Shown here: piece by piece, positions 17,934 through 27,900 of the stretch | Position numbering within the stretch: position 1 is the first letter of the stretch | Layout: each line of letters starts with the position of its first letter | Source: Serratia ficaria | Lineage (GTDB): Bacteria; Pseudomonadota; Gammaproteobacteria; Enterobacterales; Enterobacteriaceae | Assembly: GCF_900187015.1 (NCBI RefSeq) | Contig: NZ_LT906479.1 | Coordinates: forward strand, 4,960,001-5,024,000 | Reading direction: 5' to 3' | Length of the DNA: 64,000 bases | Notes under the pieces: model-generated | Seen by the model: the letters and a program-made list of their open reading frames with translations, nothing else | What the model was told of the DNA's origin: nothing | Databases searched by the model: none | Translations under genes and position numbers: made by a program

Positions 17934-18776
17934 ATGTTAAGTTATCGCCACAGTTTTCACGCCGGCAACCACGCCGACGTGCTCAAGCACAGCGTTCAAA
18001 GCCTGATCATCGAGTCGCTGAAAGAAAAAGAAAAACCCTTCCTGTATCTGGACACCCACTCGGGCGCGGGGCGCTATCAGCTGAGCGGCGAGCACGCCGA
18101 ACGCACCGGCGAATATCTGGAAGGCATCGGCCTGCTGTGGCAACGCGACGATCTGCCGGAAGAGCTGGCGGCCTACATGAGCGTGGTGCACAACTTCAAC
18201 CGCTCCGGCACCCTGCGCTACTACCCGGGTTCGCCGCTGATCGCGCGCCAGCTGCTGCGCCCGCAGGACAAAATTCACCTGACCGAGCTGCACCCGAGCG
18301 ATTTCCCGCTGCTGCGCGGCGAGTTTCAAAAGGACGAACGCGCCAAGGTGCAGCGCGCCGACGGTTACCAGCAGTTGAAATCCCAGCTGCCGCCGGCCTC
18401 GCGCCGCGGGCTGATCCTGATGGACCCGCCGTACGAAATGAAGACCGACTATCAGGACGTGGTCAAGGGCATTCAGGAAGGCTACAAGCGCTTCGCTACC
18501 GGCACCTATGCGCTGTGGTACCCGGTGGTGATGCGCCAGCAGATCAAACGCATGCTGAAAGAGCTGGAAGCCACCGGCATCCGCCGTATTCTGCAGATCG
18601 AACTGGCGGTGAAACCCGACAGCGATCAGCGCGGCATGACCGCCTCCGGCATGATCGTGATTAACCCGCCGTGGAAGCTGGAGCAGCAGATGAACAACGT
18701 GCTGCCGTGGCTGCACAAAACGCTGGTGCCGTCCGGCAACGGCCACCATCTGGTGAACTGGGTCGTACCGGAATAA
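17934..18776 (+). CDS. rlmJ: 23S rRNA (adenine2030-N6)-methyltransferase RlmJ
   Basis: 280 residues, the E. coli length. It methylates A2030 of 23S rRNA using SAM. It begins MLSYRHSFHAGNHADVLKH as in E. coli; the 14 upstream codons of the open frame have no homology. Motif LYLDTHSGAGRYQL binds SAM and the catalytic motif is LMDPPYEMKTDY (DPPY). The ribosome site is distant (AAGGA about 13 bp away). It is followed by gorA on the same strand, the conserved order. Confidence 0.96.
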   Translation: MLSYRHSFHAGNHADVLKHSVQSLIIESLKEKEKPFLYLDTHSGAGRYQLSGEHAERTGEYLEGIGLLWQRDDLPEELAAYMSVVHNFNRSGTLRYYPGSPLIARQLLRPQDKIHLTELHPSDFPLLRGEFQKDERAKVQRADGYQQLKSQLPPASRRGLILMDPPYEMKTDYQDVVKGIQEGYKRFATGTYALWYPVVMRQQIKRMLKELEATGIRRILQIELAVKPDSDQRGMTASGMIVINPPWKLEQQMNNVLPWLHKTLVPSGNGHHLVNWVVPE

Positions 18777-18906
18777 GCCATCCGGGGCGCGGCACGCCGC
18801 GCCTTTACCCCGCCTATTGCAGCCATCGACGCAACCTTTGCGACAAACCCACATCAGGCGTTAAACTCTTACCCTCTTCGAATCTCACAACTCATGGAAA
18901 TCCCAG

Positions 18907-20259
18907 ATGACGAAACATTACGATTATCTAGCAATTGGCGGCGGCAGCGGCGGTATCGCATCGATCAACCGGGCAGCCATGTACGGCCAGAAATGTGCGC
19001 TGATTGAAGCCAAGGAACTGGGCGGCACCTGCGTCAACGTGGGTTGTGTACCGAAAAAAGTCATGTGGCACGCGGCGCAGATCGCCGAAGCCATCCACCA
19101 GTACGGCCCGGACTACGGTTTCGACACCACCGTCAATGCCTTCGACTGGAAAAAGCTGGTCGCCAACCGCACCGCGTATATCGACCGCATCCATAACTCC
19201 TACGATAACGTGCTGGGCAAAAACAAAGTCGACGTGATCAAAGGCTTCGCGCGCTTTGTCGACGCCCACACCGTGGAAGTGAACGGCGAGAAAATCACCG
19301 CCGACCATATTCTGATCGCCACCGGCGGCCGCCCGAGCCATCCGGACATTCCGGGCGCGGAATACGGCATCGACTCCGACGGCTTCTTTGAGCTGGACGA
19401 AATGCCGAAACGCGTCGCCGTGGTGGGCGCCGGCTACATCGCCGTGGAGATCGCCGGGGTGCTGAACGCGCTGGGCGCGGAAACTCACCTGTTCGTGCGC
19501 AAGCACGCGCCGCTGCGCACCTTCGACCCGATGATCGTCGAAACCCTGGTGGAGGTCATGAACGCCGAAGGGCCAAGCCTGCACACCGAATCGGTGCCGA
19601 AAGCGATCGTGAAGAACGCCGACGGCAGCCTGCGGCTGCAGCTGGAAAACGGCAAGGAATTCACCGTCGACAGCCTGATCTGGGCCATCGGCCGCGAACC
19701 GGCGACCGACAACCTGAACCTGAGCGTCACCGGGGTGAAAACCAACGAGCAAGGCTATATCGACGTCGATAAGTTCCAGAACACCAGCGTCAAGGGCATC
19801 TACGCGGTGGGCGACAACACCGGCGCGGTTGAACTGACCCCGGTGGCGGTCGCCGCCGGCCGTCGTCTGTCCGAGCGCCTGTTCAACAACAAGCCGGAAG
19901 AGCACCTGGACTACAGCAATATCGCCACCGTGGTGTTCAGCCACCCGCCGATCGGCACCATCGGCCTGACCGAACCGCAGGCCATCGAGAAATTCGGCGC
20001 CGACAACGTGAAGGTGTACAAATCCTCCTTCACCGCCATGTACAGCGCCGTGACCCAGCACCGCCAGCCGTGCCGCATGAAGCTGGTGTGCGCGGGCAAG
20101 GAAGAGAAAATCGTCGGCCTGCACGGCATCGGCTTCGGCATGGACGAAATCCTGCAGGGCTTCGCCGTCGCCGTGAAGATGGGCGCCACCAAGCAGGACT
20201 TCGACAACACCGTGGCGATCCACCCGACCGCCGCGGAAGAGTTCGTCACCATGCGCTGA
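18907..20259 (+). CDS. gorA: Glutathione reductase
   Basis: 450 residues. This NADPH-dependent FAD flavoenzyme keeps glutathione reduced. The FAD loop [13 protein letters not shown] is at residues 11-23, the redox-active disulfide Cys42/Cys47 lies in [13 protein letters not shown], the NADPH loop is [13 protein letters not shown] and the C-terminal dimer-interface histidine is in HPTAAEEF. The full expected length is present. A strong terminator lies 32 bp downstream. Confidence 0.97.
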   Translation: MTKHYDYLAIGGGSGGIASINRAAMYGQKCALIEAKELGGTCVNVGCVPKKVMWHAAQIAEAIHQYGPDYGFDTTVNAFDWKKLVANRTAYIDRIHNSYDNVLGKNKVDVIKGFARFVDAHTVEVNGEKITADHILIATGGRPSHPDIPGAEYGIDSDGFFELDEMPKRVAVVGAGYIAVEIAGVLNALGAETHLFVRKHAPLRTFDPMIVETLVEVMNAEGPSLHTESVPKAIVKNADGSLRLQLENGKEFTVDSLIWAIGREPATDNLNLSVTGVKTNEQGYIDVDKFQNTSVKGIYAVGDNTGAVELTPVAVAAGRRLSERLFNNKPEEHLDYSNIATVVFSHPPIGTIGLTEPQAIEKFGADNVKVYKSSFTAMYSAVTQHRQPCRMKLVCAGKEEKIVGLHGIGFGMDEILQGFAVAVKMGATKQDFDNTVAIHPTAAEEFVTMR

Positions 20260-20290
20260 TCCTCGGCGCCGTCGCGCTCGGCAGCATCGC

Positions 20291-20321
20291 AAGCCAGACG
20301 CCTTTGCGTCTGGCTTTTTTT
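20291..20321 (+). terminator. Terminator of gorA
   Basis: An 11-bp perfect stem AAGCCAGACGC/GCGTCTGGCTT with a CTTT loop and a T run. Confidence 0.93.
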
Positions 20322-21383
20322 ATCTCCGGCCGCCGCCGCATTTTTGCGCATGACAAAAATCCTAGGCGCCCGGGTTTTATCGTTGAGGAGGGCGTTAAAA
20401 TATTGCCTTTCGCCGATAAAAAACGGCCGGCAACAGCAAGCGCCCACGCCCGTCAATTCGCTCAGCCATCGCCGCCGCCGGCTAAAAATAAACGTTTTTA
20501 TCATCGATGCGGTAAATCGCAGGCTAAAAAAAACCGCCGCGTTAAATCGTCGCAAACCATTTTATCGCGGGCAAAACATCGCCCTAATATCGGTATTCCC
20601 TGGTGCCGTAAAAGCCCTGGTATCGGCTTAAATTCAATAACGCTGCGATCGGCGACCGCTGGACAATAAACGATCAGCGCCCTCTTTTGAATGCATAAAA
20701 GCTCATCATTACGATGCATATTTGCATCATGGCAATGTAACTAAAAGTTACCGCCAAAATTAACCCGCGGGTTGCTCGGGCCTGCCGTCGCCGGCAGAAA
20801 AAACAACCCGTTGAAAGTAAAGCAGATTTAAACAACTGAATGAGTGAGGATATAGATATAACAAAACGGTATATATGATTAGAAACCTATAATATAAGAT
20901 ACCCTAAAGTTTCCCTGGTGTTGTTGTGTGTCTTTGCCCTATGTTTATAGGGCTTTTTTTTCTTCACCACGCCCATAATCAGGCGAATACAAACCGATAG
21001 CGCCCGCATCGCTGGTTTTTCTTTCCTGCAACGATAACTAAAACGTTTCTACTGAATTCGGCAAGGCAAAATGAGCGTCCTATTCACCCAACCAGATTAT
21101 TTCCCCCTGAGCCACCCTCATCGGCATAGAGATATTCATTGGTAATCAAGCTGTATGCCCGCATCGGGCTTATTTCCCCCCTCACTCTCATTTAAAATCT
21201 GCCGCATGATGCCGTCGCCCGTTATATTAAGCTTAACCGCGCCGCCGGGCCGGGATGCGCCGCTGGCCTATTCTTTTCGTGCTCTTTAGCATTCCCTTCG
21301 ACATAAACCGGCATTTTCTGCCATTATTTTGCCTGATAAATTAGCGGAACCGATAAGTGCATCCGCGCCTCTGGAGAATATTG
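20322..21383. other. 1.1-kb region without protein genes
   Basis: The only open frames are short and lack ribosome sites and recognisable domains. It becomes AT-rich after about 20,700 and contains the candidate small RNA at 20900-20961. 20961-21383 shows nothing I can interpret apart from the ribosome site (GGAG) of the next gene. Confidence 0.5.
20900..20961 (+). ncRNA. Candidate Hfq-type small RNA with an ArcZ-like seed
   Basis: A TATAAT hexamer at 20888-20893 is followed by a 20910-20923 stretch, TTTCCCTGGTGTTG, that matches 14 nt of the conserved pairing region of the sRNA ArcZ as I recall it. An intrinsic terminator follows (GCCCTAT/ATAGGGC stem, GTTT loop, eight T residues, 20936-20961). 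The predicted 60-nt RNA has the size and layout of processed ArcZ: seed near the 5' end, terminator at the 3' end. The -35 region is weak, so the 5' end is uncertain. Authentic ArcZ is encoded beside arcB, which is not in this window. Confidence 0.55.
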
Positions 21384-21878
21384 ATGCTGTTCACGCTTTT
21401 TAAAAACATCACGTTAGCCTGCATGGCCCTGGTTATCGCCCAGGCCAGCGCGTTCAGCTTCACGCTGGAAGTGGCGGGAAAGATCGACAACGTGACCGAC
21501 CCGACAAAAAAAAGCTATCTGTTTACCGATAAACAGTTACTGGCCATGCCGGTGCGCAGCATCACCACGTCCACCTCCTGGACCCCGCAGCGCAAGTTTG
21601 AAGGCATCGCGGTGGCGGATATTTTGGCCCGCGTCGGCGCCAGGGGCAGCACGCTGACCTTCTATGCGCTGAATGACTATTACATCGACGTGCCGCTGTC
21701 CGACGTTGAAAAATACAACATGATTCTGGCCTACAAAATGGACGGGGAAATGCTGAAGATCAGAAACTTCGGCCCGTTATTTTTAGTTTACCCAAGGGAC
21801 GCCGCAGGGCCTGAGTTGAACTCGCCGTTATACAACTCGCGCTTTATCTGGCAGGTCGACAGGATAGTGATCAAATGA
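21384..21878 (+). CDS. Small periplasmic molybdopterin-oxidoreductase-fold (SUOX-like) protein
   Basis: 164 residues. The start at 21384 has GGAG 7 bp upstream and gives a signal peptide of about 24 residues ending AQASAFSF. The mature part (LEVAGKIDN, then FEGIAVADILARVG and a C-terminal RDAAGPELNSPLYNSRFIWQV) looks like the SUOX fold of molybdopterin-dependent oxidoreductases, but it is short and I do not see the cofactor-ligating Cys of true enzymes. The last bases overlap the kinase start (ATGA), so the two are coupled. I infer a sensory accessory role; the ligand is unknown. Confidence 0.7.
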   Translation: MLFTLFKNITLACMALVIAQASAFSFTLEVAGKIDNVTDPTKKSYLFTDKQLLAMPVRSITTSTSWTPQRKFEGIAVADILARVGARGSTLTFYALNDYYIDVPLSDVEKYNMILAYKMDGEMLKIRNFGPLFLVYPRDAAGPELNSPLYNSRFIWQVDRIVIK

Positions 21879-23659
21879 AGCTGACAAGTTTTAAAAGCGG
21901 CGGCAGGCTGGCGATCCCGGCCATCTTCGCCGCGCTGTTCCTGGTCGCCTCGACGGTGACGCTGTATTACTACAGCGCCACCCTGTCGAAGAAAGGGCTG
22001 TACGCCATCGCCGGCACGCAGGAAAACTACTCCTGGTCGATCGCCAAGTTCTCCATCAAGCTGGCCGAGTTCGAGACGCTGGTCGAACAGCAGAGAAACG
22101 CGCCGCGGGTGAACGGCGAAGACCTGCGTCTCAAGTTTGAAATTCTCTATTCGCGTTTTTACGTGTTGGAAACCGTCTCCGAATCTACCCAGCCGCTGTA
22201 CGCCCAGCCGGGTTACCCGGAGGTGGTCAAGCACATGCGCGAGCAAATGGACAAAATTGACCGGCTGCTGGACAGCCCGCAAATCGACTTTGGCCTGATT
22301 TCCCAAGCCATGCGGCAAATCAAGCCTTACGCCATCGAAATGGCCAACCTGACCGACCATGCCGAAGTGAAGCAGCGCACCGCCGCCTATGAAGACTATA
22401 TCGAGAAGCGGCACATCATTTTCTATGGCCTGGTGATCGTGATGTTTTCGGTGATAGCGTTGATCGCCATCACCCTGATCGTCTTCCGCCAGCAGCGGCT
22501 GACCATTCGCCAGCAGGCCAAGGCGATCGCCGCGGAGAAGGCCACCCGCACCAAAAACGCCTTCCTCGGCGCCATCGGCCACGAGCTGCGCACTTCGCTG
22601 CAAAGCATCATGTCCGCCATCGACGTGCTGGTGAACACCCGGGTGTCGGCGGAGCATGCGGACACCTTCCAGCGGCTGGAGACCGCCGCGCAGCAGATCG
22701 AAAGCCAGATGAAGGATTTGACCGACTACGCGCACCTGGACAGCGGCATGATGGAATTGCGCATCGTGCCGTTTGACGCGCAGAAGCTGATCGGGGAAAC
22801 CGCCAACGAAATCGCCACGCTGACGCGCAAAGAACAGGTCAAGCTGAGCTGCGAAGTGGAATGCAGCCATCTGCAGGTGTATTCCGATCCGCTGCGTATC
22901 CGGCAGATTATCGTCAACCTGCTGACCAACGCCTACAAATATACCGAGAGCGGCAGCATTACCCTGCACAGCTGCCTGCGGCGTCAACCCGGCGGCAGCT
23001 CGCTGATTATCGAAGTGACCGACACCGGTATCGGCATCGAAAAAGACATGCTCGACCAGATCTTCAAACCCTTTACCCAGCTGGATCAGTCGCATACCAA
23101 GCAGTATGCCGGCGTCGGCATGGGGCTGGCGATCGTGCATGGCCTGGTGACGCTGCTTAACGGCACCATCACGGTCTACAGCGAAGTTAAAAAGGGCAGC
23201 ACCTTTATCGTCAGCATTCCGGTGCAGGTCAGCGAAGACCCGCAGGCCGGCGACCAGGCTGCGCCGCACCACAACCCGCAGCAAAAACCGCAGCATGTGC
23301 TGGTGGTGGACGACAACAAGTCGGTGGGGGATGCCTTTGCGGCGCTGCTGGACAAGCTCGGTTATCAGCATGAACTGTGCGATTCGCCGGAGCGCGCGCT
23401 GCAGAAGCTGCTGCGCCGGCCTTACGATGCGCTGCTGCTGGATTTGCAGATGCCGGGCATCGACGGCGCCGCGCTGGCCAAACAGCTGCGCAACCGCCGG
23501 GGGCCCAACCGCCACGTGCCGATTATCGGCATCAGCGCCTATACCCCGGAGCAGCTCTCCGCCGAACAGCGGGCGCTGTTCGACAATTACCTGATGAAAC
23601 CCGTGCGGCTGGATGCGCTGTCAGGCGCGCTGGCCGAGGTATTCCCTTCTACAGATTAA
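21875..23659 (+). CDS. Hybrid sensor histidine kinase with C-terminal receiver
   Basis: 594 residues. Order: membrane segment at about 13-33, periplasmic helical sensor domain 35-178, second membrane segment 180-204, HisKA with phospho-acceptor His236 (AIGHELRTSLQS), HATPase with the N box VNLLTNAYKYT, G1 DTGIGIEKDML and G2 GVGMGLAIV, then a receiver at 473-590 with the DD pair at 479-480, phospho-acceptor Asp523 (LLDLQMPG) and conserved Lys in LMKPVRL. There is no Hpt domain. Its 3' end overlaps the convergent regulator gene by 11 bp. Confidence 0.92.
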   Translation: MKLTSFKSGGRLAIPAIFAALFLVASTVTLYYYSATLSKKGLYAIAGTQENYSWSIAKFSIKLAEFETLVEQQRNAPRVNGEDLRLKFEILYSRFYVLETVSESTQPLYAQPGYPEVVKHMREQMDKIDRLLDSPQIDFGLISQAMRQIKPYAIEMANLTDHAEVKQRTAAYEDYIEKRHIIFYGLVIVMFSVIALIAITLIVFRQQRLTIRQQAKAIAAEKATRTKNAFLGAIGHELRTSLQSIMSAIDVLVNTRVSAEHADTFQRLETAAQQIESQMKDLTDYAHLDSGMMELRIVPFDAQKLIGETANEIATLTRKEQVKLSCEVECSHLQVYSDPLRIRQIIVNLLTNAYKYTESGSITLHSCLRRQPGGSSLIIEVTDTGIGIEKDMLDQIFKPFTQLDQSHTKQYAGVGMGLAIVHGLVTLLNGTITVYSEVKKGSTFIVSIPVQVSEDPQAGDQAAPHHNPQQKPQHVLVVDDNKSVGDAFAALLDKLGYQHELCDSPERALQKLLRRPYDALLLDLQMPGIDGAALAKQLRNRRGPNRHVPIIGISAYTPEQLSAEQRALFDNYLMKPVRLDALSGALAEVFPSTD

Positions 23660-24500
23660 AACAACGCTGCAGGGCGGCTTCTATCACGTGAAGCCGCACC
23701 GGCTTTTCATAAGGGCCGAGCACGTCGTACTCGCGCATCGCCTTGGCTATCTCGGATTCGCGCCGGTCGGTGCCCAGCTCACCGGTCAACACCAGCACCG
23801 GCGCATCCGGGTTATCGGAGGCGCGGATCACCTCGATGCACTTATCCGCCGTTTCCTCGCCGATCAGCCAGTCGACCACGTAACCGTCGAACAGGCTTTG
23901 CTGCAATGCCTGACAAAAACGGCTAACGTCATAGAACGCCACCGCGTTGAACCCGCGGCTGACCAGATATTTCGCCAGCTCGTCGGCCGCCTGATGCGAA
24001 TCATCCAGCACCGCAATGCTTAACCGCTCGTCTTCTTGGCTGCCGGGACGGATTTCGATCAGTTCGACGCTGTGGCGCTTGCCCGCCGGCGCATCGTCGG
24101 TGCGGTAGATACGCCATTGTTGTTCCACCCGCAGCGCGACAAACTCCGATAACCGCCCGGCCGTCAGCTCGTCGCCGATGTGCCCGACGCAGGGAATATC
24201 CACGCCGCCGACCACAAAGATGGCATCCTGTGCCATAGTTTGCTCCGGCGCGTCATGTTCGGCATCCATATCGGCGATCGCCGCCGGCGTTTCTCCCAAC
24301 GCGGCGGCGACGCTGTTGATCTGCTCCAGCGTCCATGGGCTTTGCCCTTTCAGTTTGCGGTGCGCATGCGAAAAACTCAGATCCAAAATGCGGCTGAGCT
24401 CTTTGGCATGCTGACGCTTGCCAATCCCGTAATGTAAAAATAGCTCCCTGACCCGGTTTGCAATCGACTGTGAATCGAATTTTTGATGATTGTTATCCAT
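23649..24500 (-). CDS. BetR-type HTH regulator fused to a receiver domain
   Basis: 283 residues. The N-terminal part (about 11-70: RVRELFLHYGIGKRQHAKEL, then LSFSHAHRKLKG) resembles the BetR helix-turn-helix domain. The C-terminal part (about 160-280) is a receiver: DD at 166-167, a candidate phospho-acceptor Asp210 in GYVVDWLIGEE, Thr239 and the conserved Lys266 in YEKPVRL. It is convergent with the hybrid kinase, and I infer it to be the cognate response regulator, with phosphate reaching it from the kinase receiver through an unlinked Hpt or directly. Confidence 0.8.
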   Translation of the reverse strand: MDNNHQKFDSQSIANRVRELFLHYGIGKRQHAKELSRILDLSFSHAHRKLKGQSPWTLEQINSVAAALGETPAAIADMDAEHDAPEQTMAQDAIFVVGGVDIPCVGHIGDELTAGRLSEFVALRVEQQWRIYRTDDAPAGKRHSVELIEIRPGSQEDERLSIAVLDDSHQAADELAKYLVSRGFNAVAFYDVSRFCQALQQSLFDGYVVDWLIGEETADKCIEVIRASDNPDAPVLVLTGELGTDRRESEIAKAMREYDVLGPYEKPVRLHVIEAALQRCFNL

Positions 24501-24613
24501 TTGTTCCTTCGATTTTTTTTGCTGATTTATCAGTCGTTTTGATTATTTATGATGAAGAAGCACCTTCTAAAACTAGCATCTCATGCAATTATGCGCTAAA
24601 AACGTTGCTTGAC

Positions 24614-24642
24614 ATACCATGTTCTATAGTCAAACATGGTAT
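24614..24642. promoter_or_regulatory. 10-bp inverted repeat upstream of the BetR-REC gene
   Basis: ATACCATGTT (24614-24623) and AACATGGTAT (24633-24642) are perfect inverted arms separated by 9 bp, 114-142 bp upstream of the regulator start. A TTGACA hexamer overlaps the left arm. This is a candidate operator, possibly autoregulatory. Confidence 0.45.
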
Positions 24643-24826
24643 CAAAAGAGACATACAGCAATACACTATAAAAAATAATACCAGATCGTTTTTTGATAAT
24701 AACCATAATAACACCAGGGAAAACTCATTCCGATTGTGGCTGCTGAAAGGATGTATGCATCAGATCAGCCGGCAAGCAATACTGGATTTGAGCCTTTAGC
24801 ACCAATCTGTTTTACCCACTTTTGAG

Positions 24827-24854
24827 CCGGGTTCCGCAAGGATCCCGGTTTTTT
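24827..24854 (+). terminator. Orphan forward-strand terminator
   Basis: CCGGGTTCC and GGATCCCGG pair (one G-T wobble) around GCAA, followed by six T residues. No forward gene precedes it, so it may end an unannotated transcript starting near 24609-24700. The rest of 24501-24975 is AT-rich and without a credible gene. Confidence 0.6.
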
Positions 24855-24920
24855 ATTGTCGTTATCGCCGTCAATTTCCGGCGCCATCATACGTTCTCCT
24901 CGGCGGAACGTCACCGCGAC

Positions 24921-24950
24921 AAATAAAAACGGAGCCGGCATGCCGGCTCC
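24921..24950 (-). terminator. Terminator of autotransporter copy 1
   Basis: On the minus strand, GGAGCCGGC/GCCGGCTCC forms a 9-bp stem with a 2-nt centre followed by GTTTTTATTT, 26 bp after the stop. Confidence 0.88.
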
Positions 24951-24975
24951 GTGGAACAAGATAATCCAGAAAAGC

Positions 24976-27900
24976 TTAGAAGCGCCAGGTGAAACCGGCG
25001 TTGACGCTGTTGTCCTGATGGTTCTGCGACAGCAGCCCGCCGTAGCCCAGCGACAGCGTGGCGTTGTCGTTCACCGCCACCTCCGCGCCGGCCTTCAGCA
25101 CCATCCCGTCGCGCGATACCGGCACGCTGTTCACCACGAACGGCGCGTTGCCCCCGCTGAAGCGCAGCCCGGTGCCCCGCTCCAGCTCGCCGTACTGATG
25201 CTGCCAGCCCAGCTCGCCGCGCAGCGCCACCCGGGTGGTTTTGCCCGCCTGCCACTGGGTGTCCGCCCGCAGCCCCAGCGTCGACACCGTCGCGTCGGTG
25301 TGCTGCTTGTCGCCCTGCAGCGCCGCCGCTCCGCCGTCTTCCGCGATGCCGTTGTTCTTGAAGTTGACGTACGCCAGGTTGGCGAACGGCTCCAGGTCCA
25401 CCCAGGCGGTTTTCACCCCGTAGCCCGCCTCCACGAACGCCTGCTCGGTGCGCGCGCTGTACTTCGCCGTCTCACGATCTGACTGCTGGCCGTAGTTCAC
25501 CGACCGCGCGGTGTCGATGCGATGCCAGCTGTAGCTGGCCCCGCCCCGCAGCGCCAGCGCCCCCCACTGCTTGCCGCCGTACGTCGCCAGGTGGTAGTTG
25601 TCGCTGTCGCCGTTCGCGCCGTAGCCGCCGTCCAGCGAGGTGCGGGTGTAACCGGTCGCCACCCCCAGCCGCCAGTCGTCCGCCAGCGCCGAGTCCAGCC
25701 CCAGCAGCACCCCGTAGGTCGACGCCTGATACCCCGTGGCGTTGGCGTCCCCCGACGCATGATCCCAGGCCCCCAGCAACTGCGCCCAGGCGCCGCCCTC
25801 GTCCGCCTTGATCTCCGGCGACGCCGCCAGCCCTGCCGCCTGACGCAGCCGCCCGTTCAGCGCCTCGCGCAGGTAGCGGCTGTCGTTCACCAGCGCCGAG
25901 GCGATGTCCGCATGGATCTGCCCCGACAGCTGCCGGAACGCCTGCCGCGCCTCACCCGCCGTGCCGCTGGTCAAAATGCTCTCGTACACCGGGTTGCCCG
26001 CCGCCAGCGCATCCGCCGCCGCCGCCACCGCGCGCTCGTTCTGCGTCTGCGCCACGTCGGCGAAGGCGGTGTCGTTGCGCCCGACGCTCAGCGTCACCTG
26101 GTTCGGCCGGTAGCTCAGGCCGGTGCCGAGGAACAGGTAGTTCGGCGCCACCGCGTCAAAGCGCCCGCTGATCCCCCGCCGGGCGCTCAGGATGTTGTAT
26201 TCCTGGCCCAGCAGGCTGCGCGCCTCGCTTTGCGACAGCAGGTTGCCGCTGTTCTCCAGCGATACCGCCACCTCGCCGCCGCCGATCGTCGCCGATCCGC
26301 CGCTGACGATCCGATCGCTCCGGCCGTTCGGCCCCACCTCCACCGCGTAGCGCGAACCGGGGTCGAAGCCGAGGTCGTTGGCCACGCTGAGGGTGCCGAT
26401 CGAGTTGCCCGGCGCCACCGTGCCGCCGCGATGCACCGCCAGCGAGCCGACGCTGCCGGCACCGCCGAGGATGCCGCTGCCCTGCACGCTGACGTCCGAC
26501 GCCAGCGAGCCGTTGACCGCCAGCAGGCCGGCGTTGACCTGGGTCGGGCCGGTATAGGTGTTGGCGCCGGTCAGCACCAGTGCCCCCTGGCCCTCTTTGG
26601 TCAGGCCGCCGTGGCCGGAAATGTCGTTGGCATAGACCTCCAGCGCGCAATGAATATCGTCGCACTTCCTGGCGTGCGGCGTGCCCGCATCCACCTCGGC
26701 GCCCAATCCCGGAATATTGGCGACAAACTGCGAGGGGCCGTAGGCCACGCCGGCGGGATCCGGGATGCGGAACTCTTCAGGAATATCCTCGACGGTATAA
26801 AACATGCCCGGGCCGTTGATCGCCTTGCCCAGGTTGATCATCCCCCAGCCGTACAGCGCGTCGATGCCCGGCGCGCCCATGTCGGTGGCGGTGGTTTTCA
26901 GCACGTCGGCAATCTGCGCCGAAGTCATGTACGGGAAGCGTTGCAGCAACACCGCGACCGCACCGGCCACGTGCGGGGTGGCCATCGAGGTGCCGTTCTT
27001 GTTGCCGTAGTCCGACACCAGCTGTGCGGGATCCGAGCCGTTGGCCACCGTACTGTAGATTTTGCTGCCCGGCGACGAAACGCAAAAGCTGGCGGTATAG
27101 CCGCAGCGGGAAGAGAAAGCGCTGATGCTGTAAGGCACGCGGTTGGTCGACGCATCGTCCTGCGCCACGCTGGCCACCGACAGCCAGTTCGGCGCGATAT
27201 CCGGCACGAAATAGGCCAGGCCGCTGATCACATCCGGTTGGTTATAGTTGCCGTCGTTGCCGGCGGCGAACAGCACCAGAATATTCTTGCGCGCCGCATC
27301 GATCGCTCCCTGATACCCGGCGCCCGCCAGGCTGCCCAACAGCGGCTTGACCTGATCGAACTGTTCCTGCGCATCCTTCAGCTCAAAGTGCAGCGCATCC
27401 GGATCCCGCCCGCCGTCGGACAGGATGTCGGGAATGCTGACGCCCCAGCTGTTGTTGATCACCCGTACGCCGTTGTTGATCATCGCCTGCCAGCCGGCGT
27501 TGGTGACGGCGCCGTCCAGACCGAGGAACTCGCCGTAGGCCGGGCCGTCGTTGTCGTTGTCGACGCTGATCACCTGCGAGTCGAAGGCCACGCCGTGCAT
27601 GCCGACGCCGTCGCGGTTGGCGGCGCTGATCCCGGCCACGTGCACCCCGTGGTTGCTCAGCGTTGCCCCGTTGTAGAAGTGGAAAGTACCGTCGAAGTAG
27701 AAGCGATCGCCGGCGTTGATTCCCGGCCGGTGCGGATCGGTATAGGCGCGATAGCCCTCGGTGACGACGTTGATCAGCTTGCCGTCACCGGCGAATTCCG
27801 GATGACGGTTGACCGGGGTATCCAGGATCCCCACCTTCTGCCCTTTGCCGGTATAGCCGGCGGCATAAGCCTCGTCGGCGTGGATCGCGCCCAGCCCCCA

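Noticed and set aside
24458..24799. 113-codon forward frame in the gap before the autotransporters
   Set aside because: AT-rich sequence, no ribosome site, no recognisable domain, and its start overlaps the BetR-REC gene.
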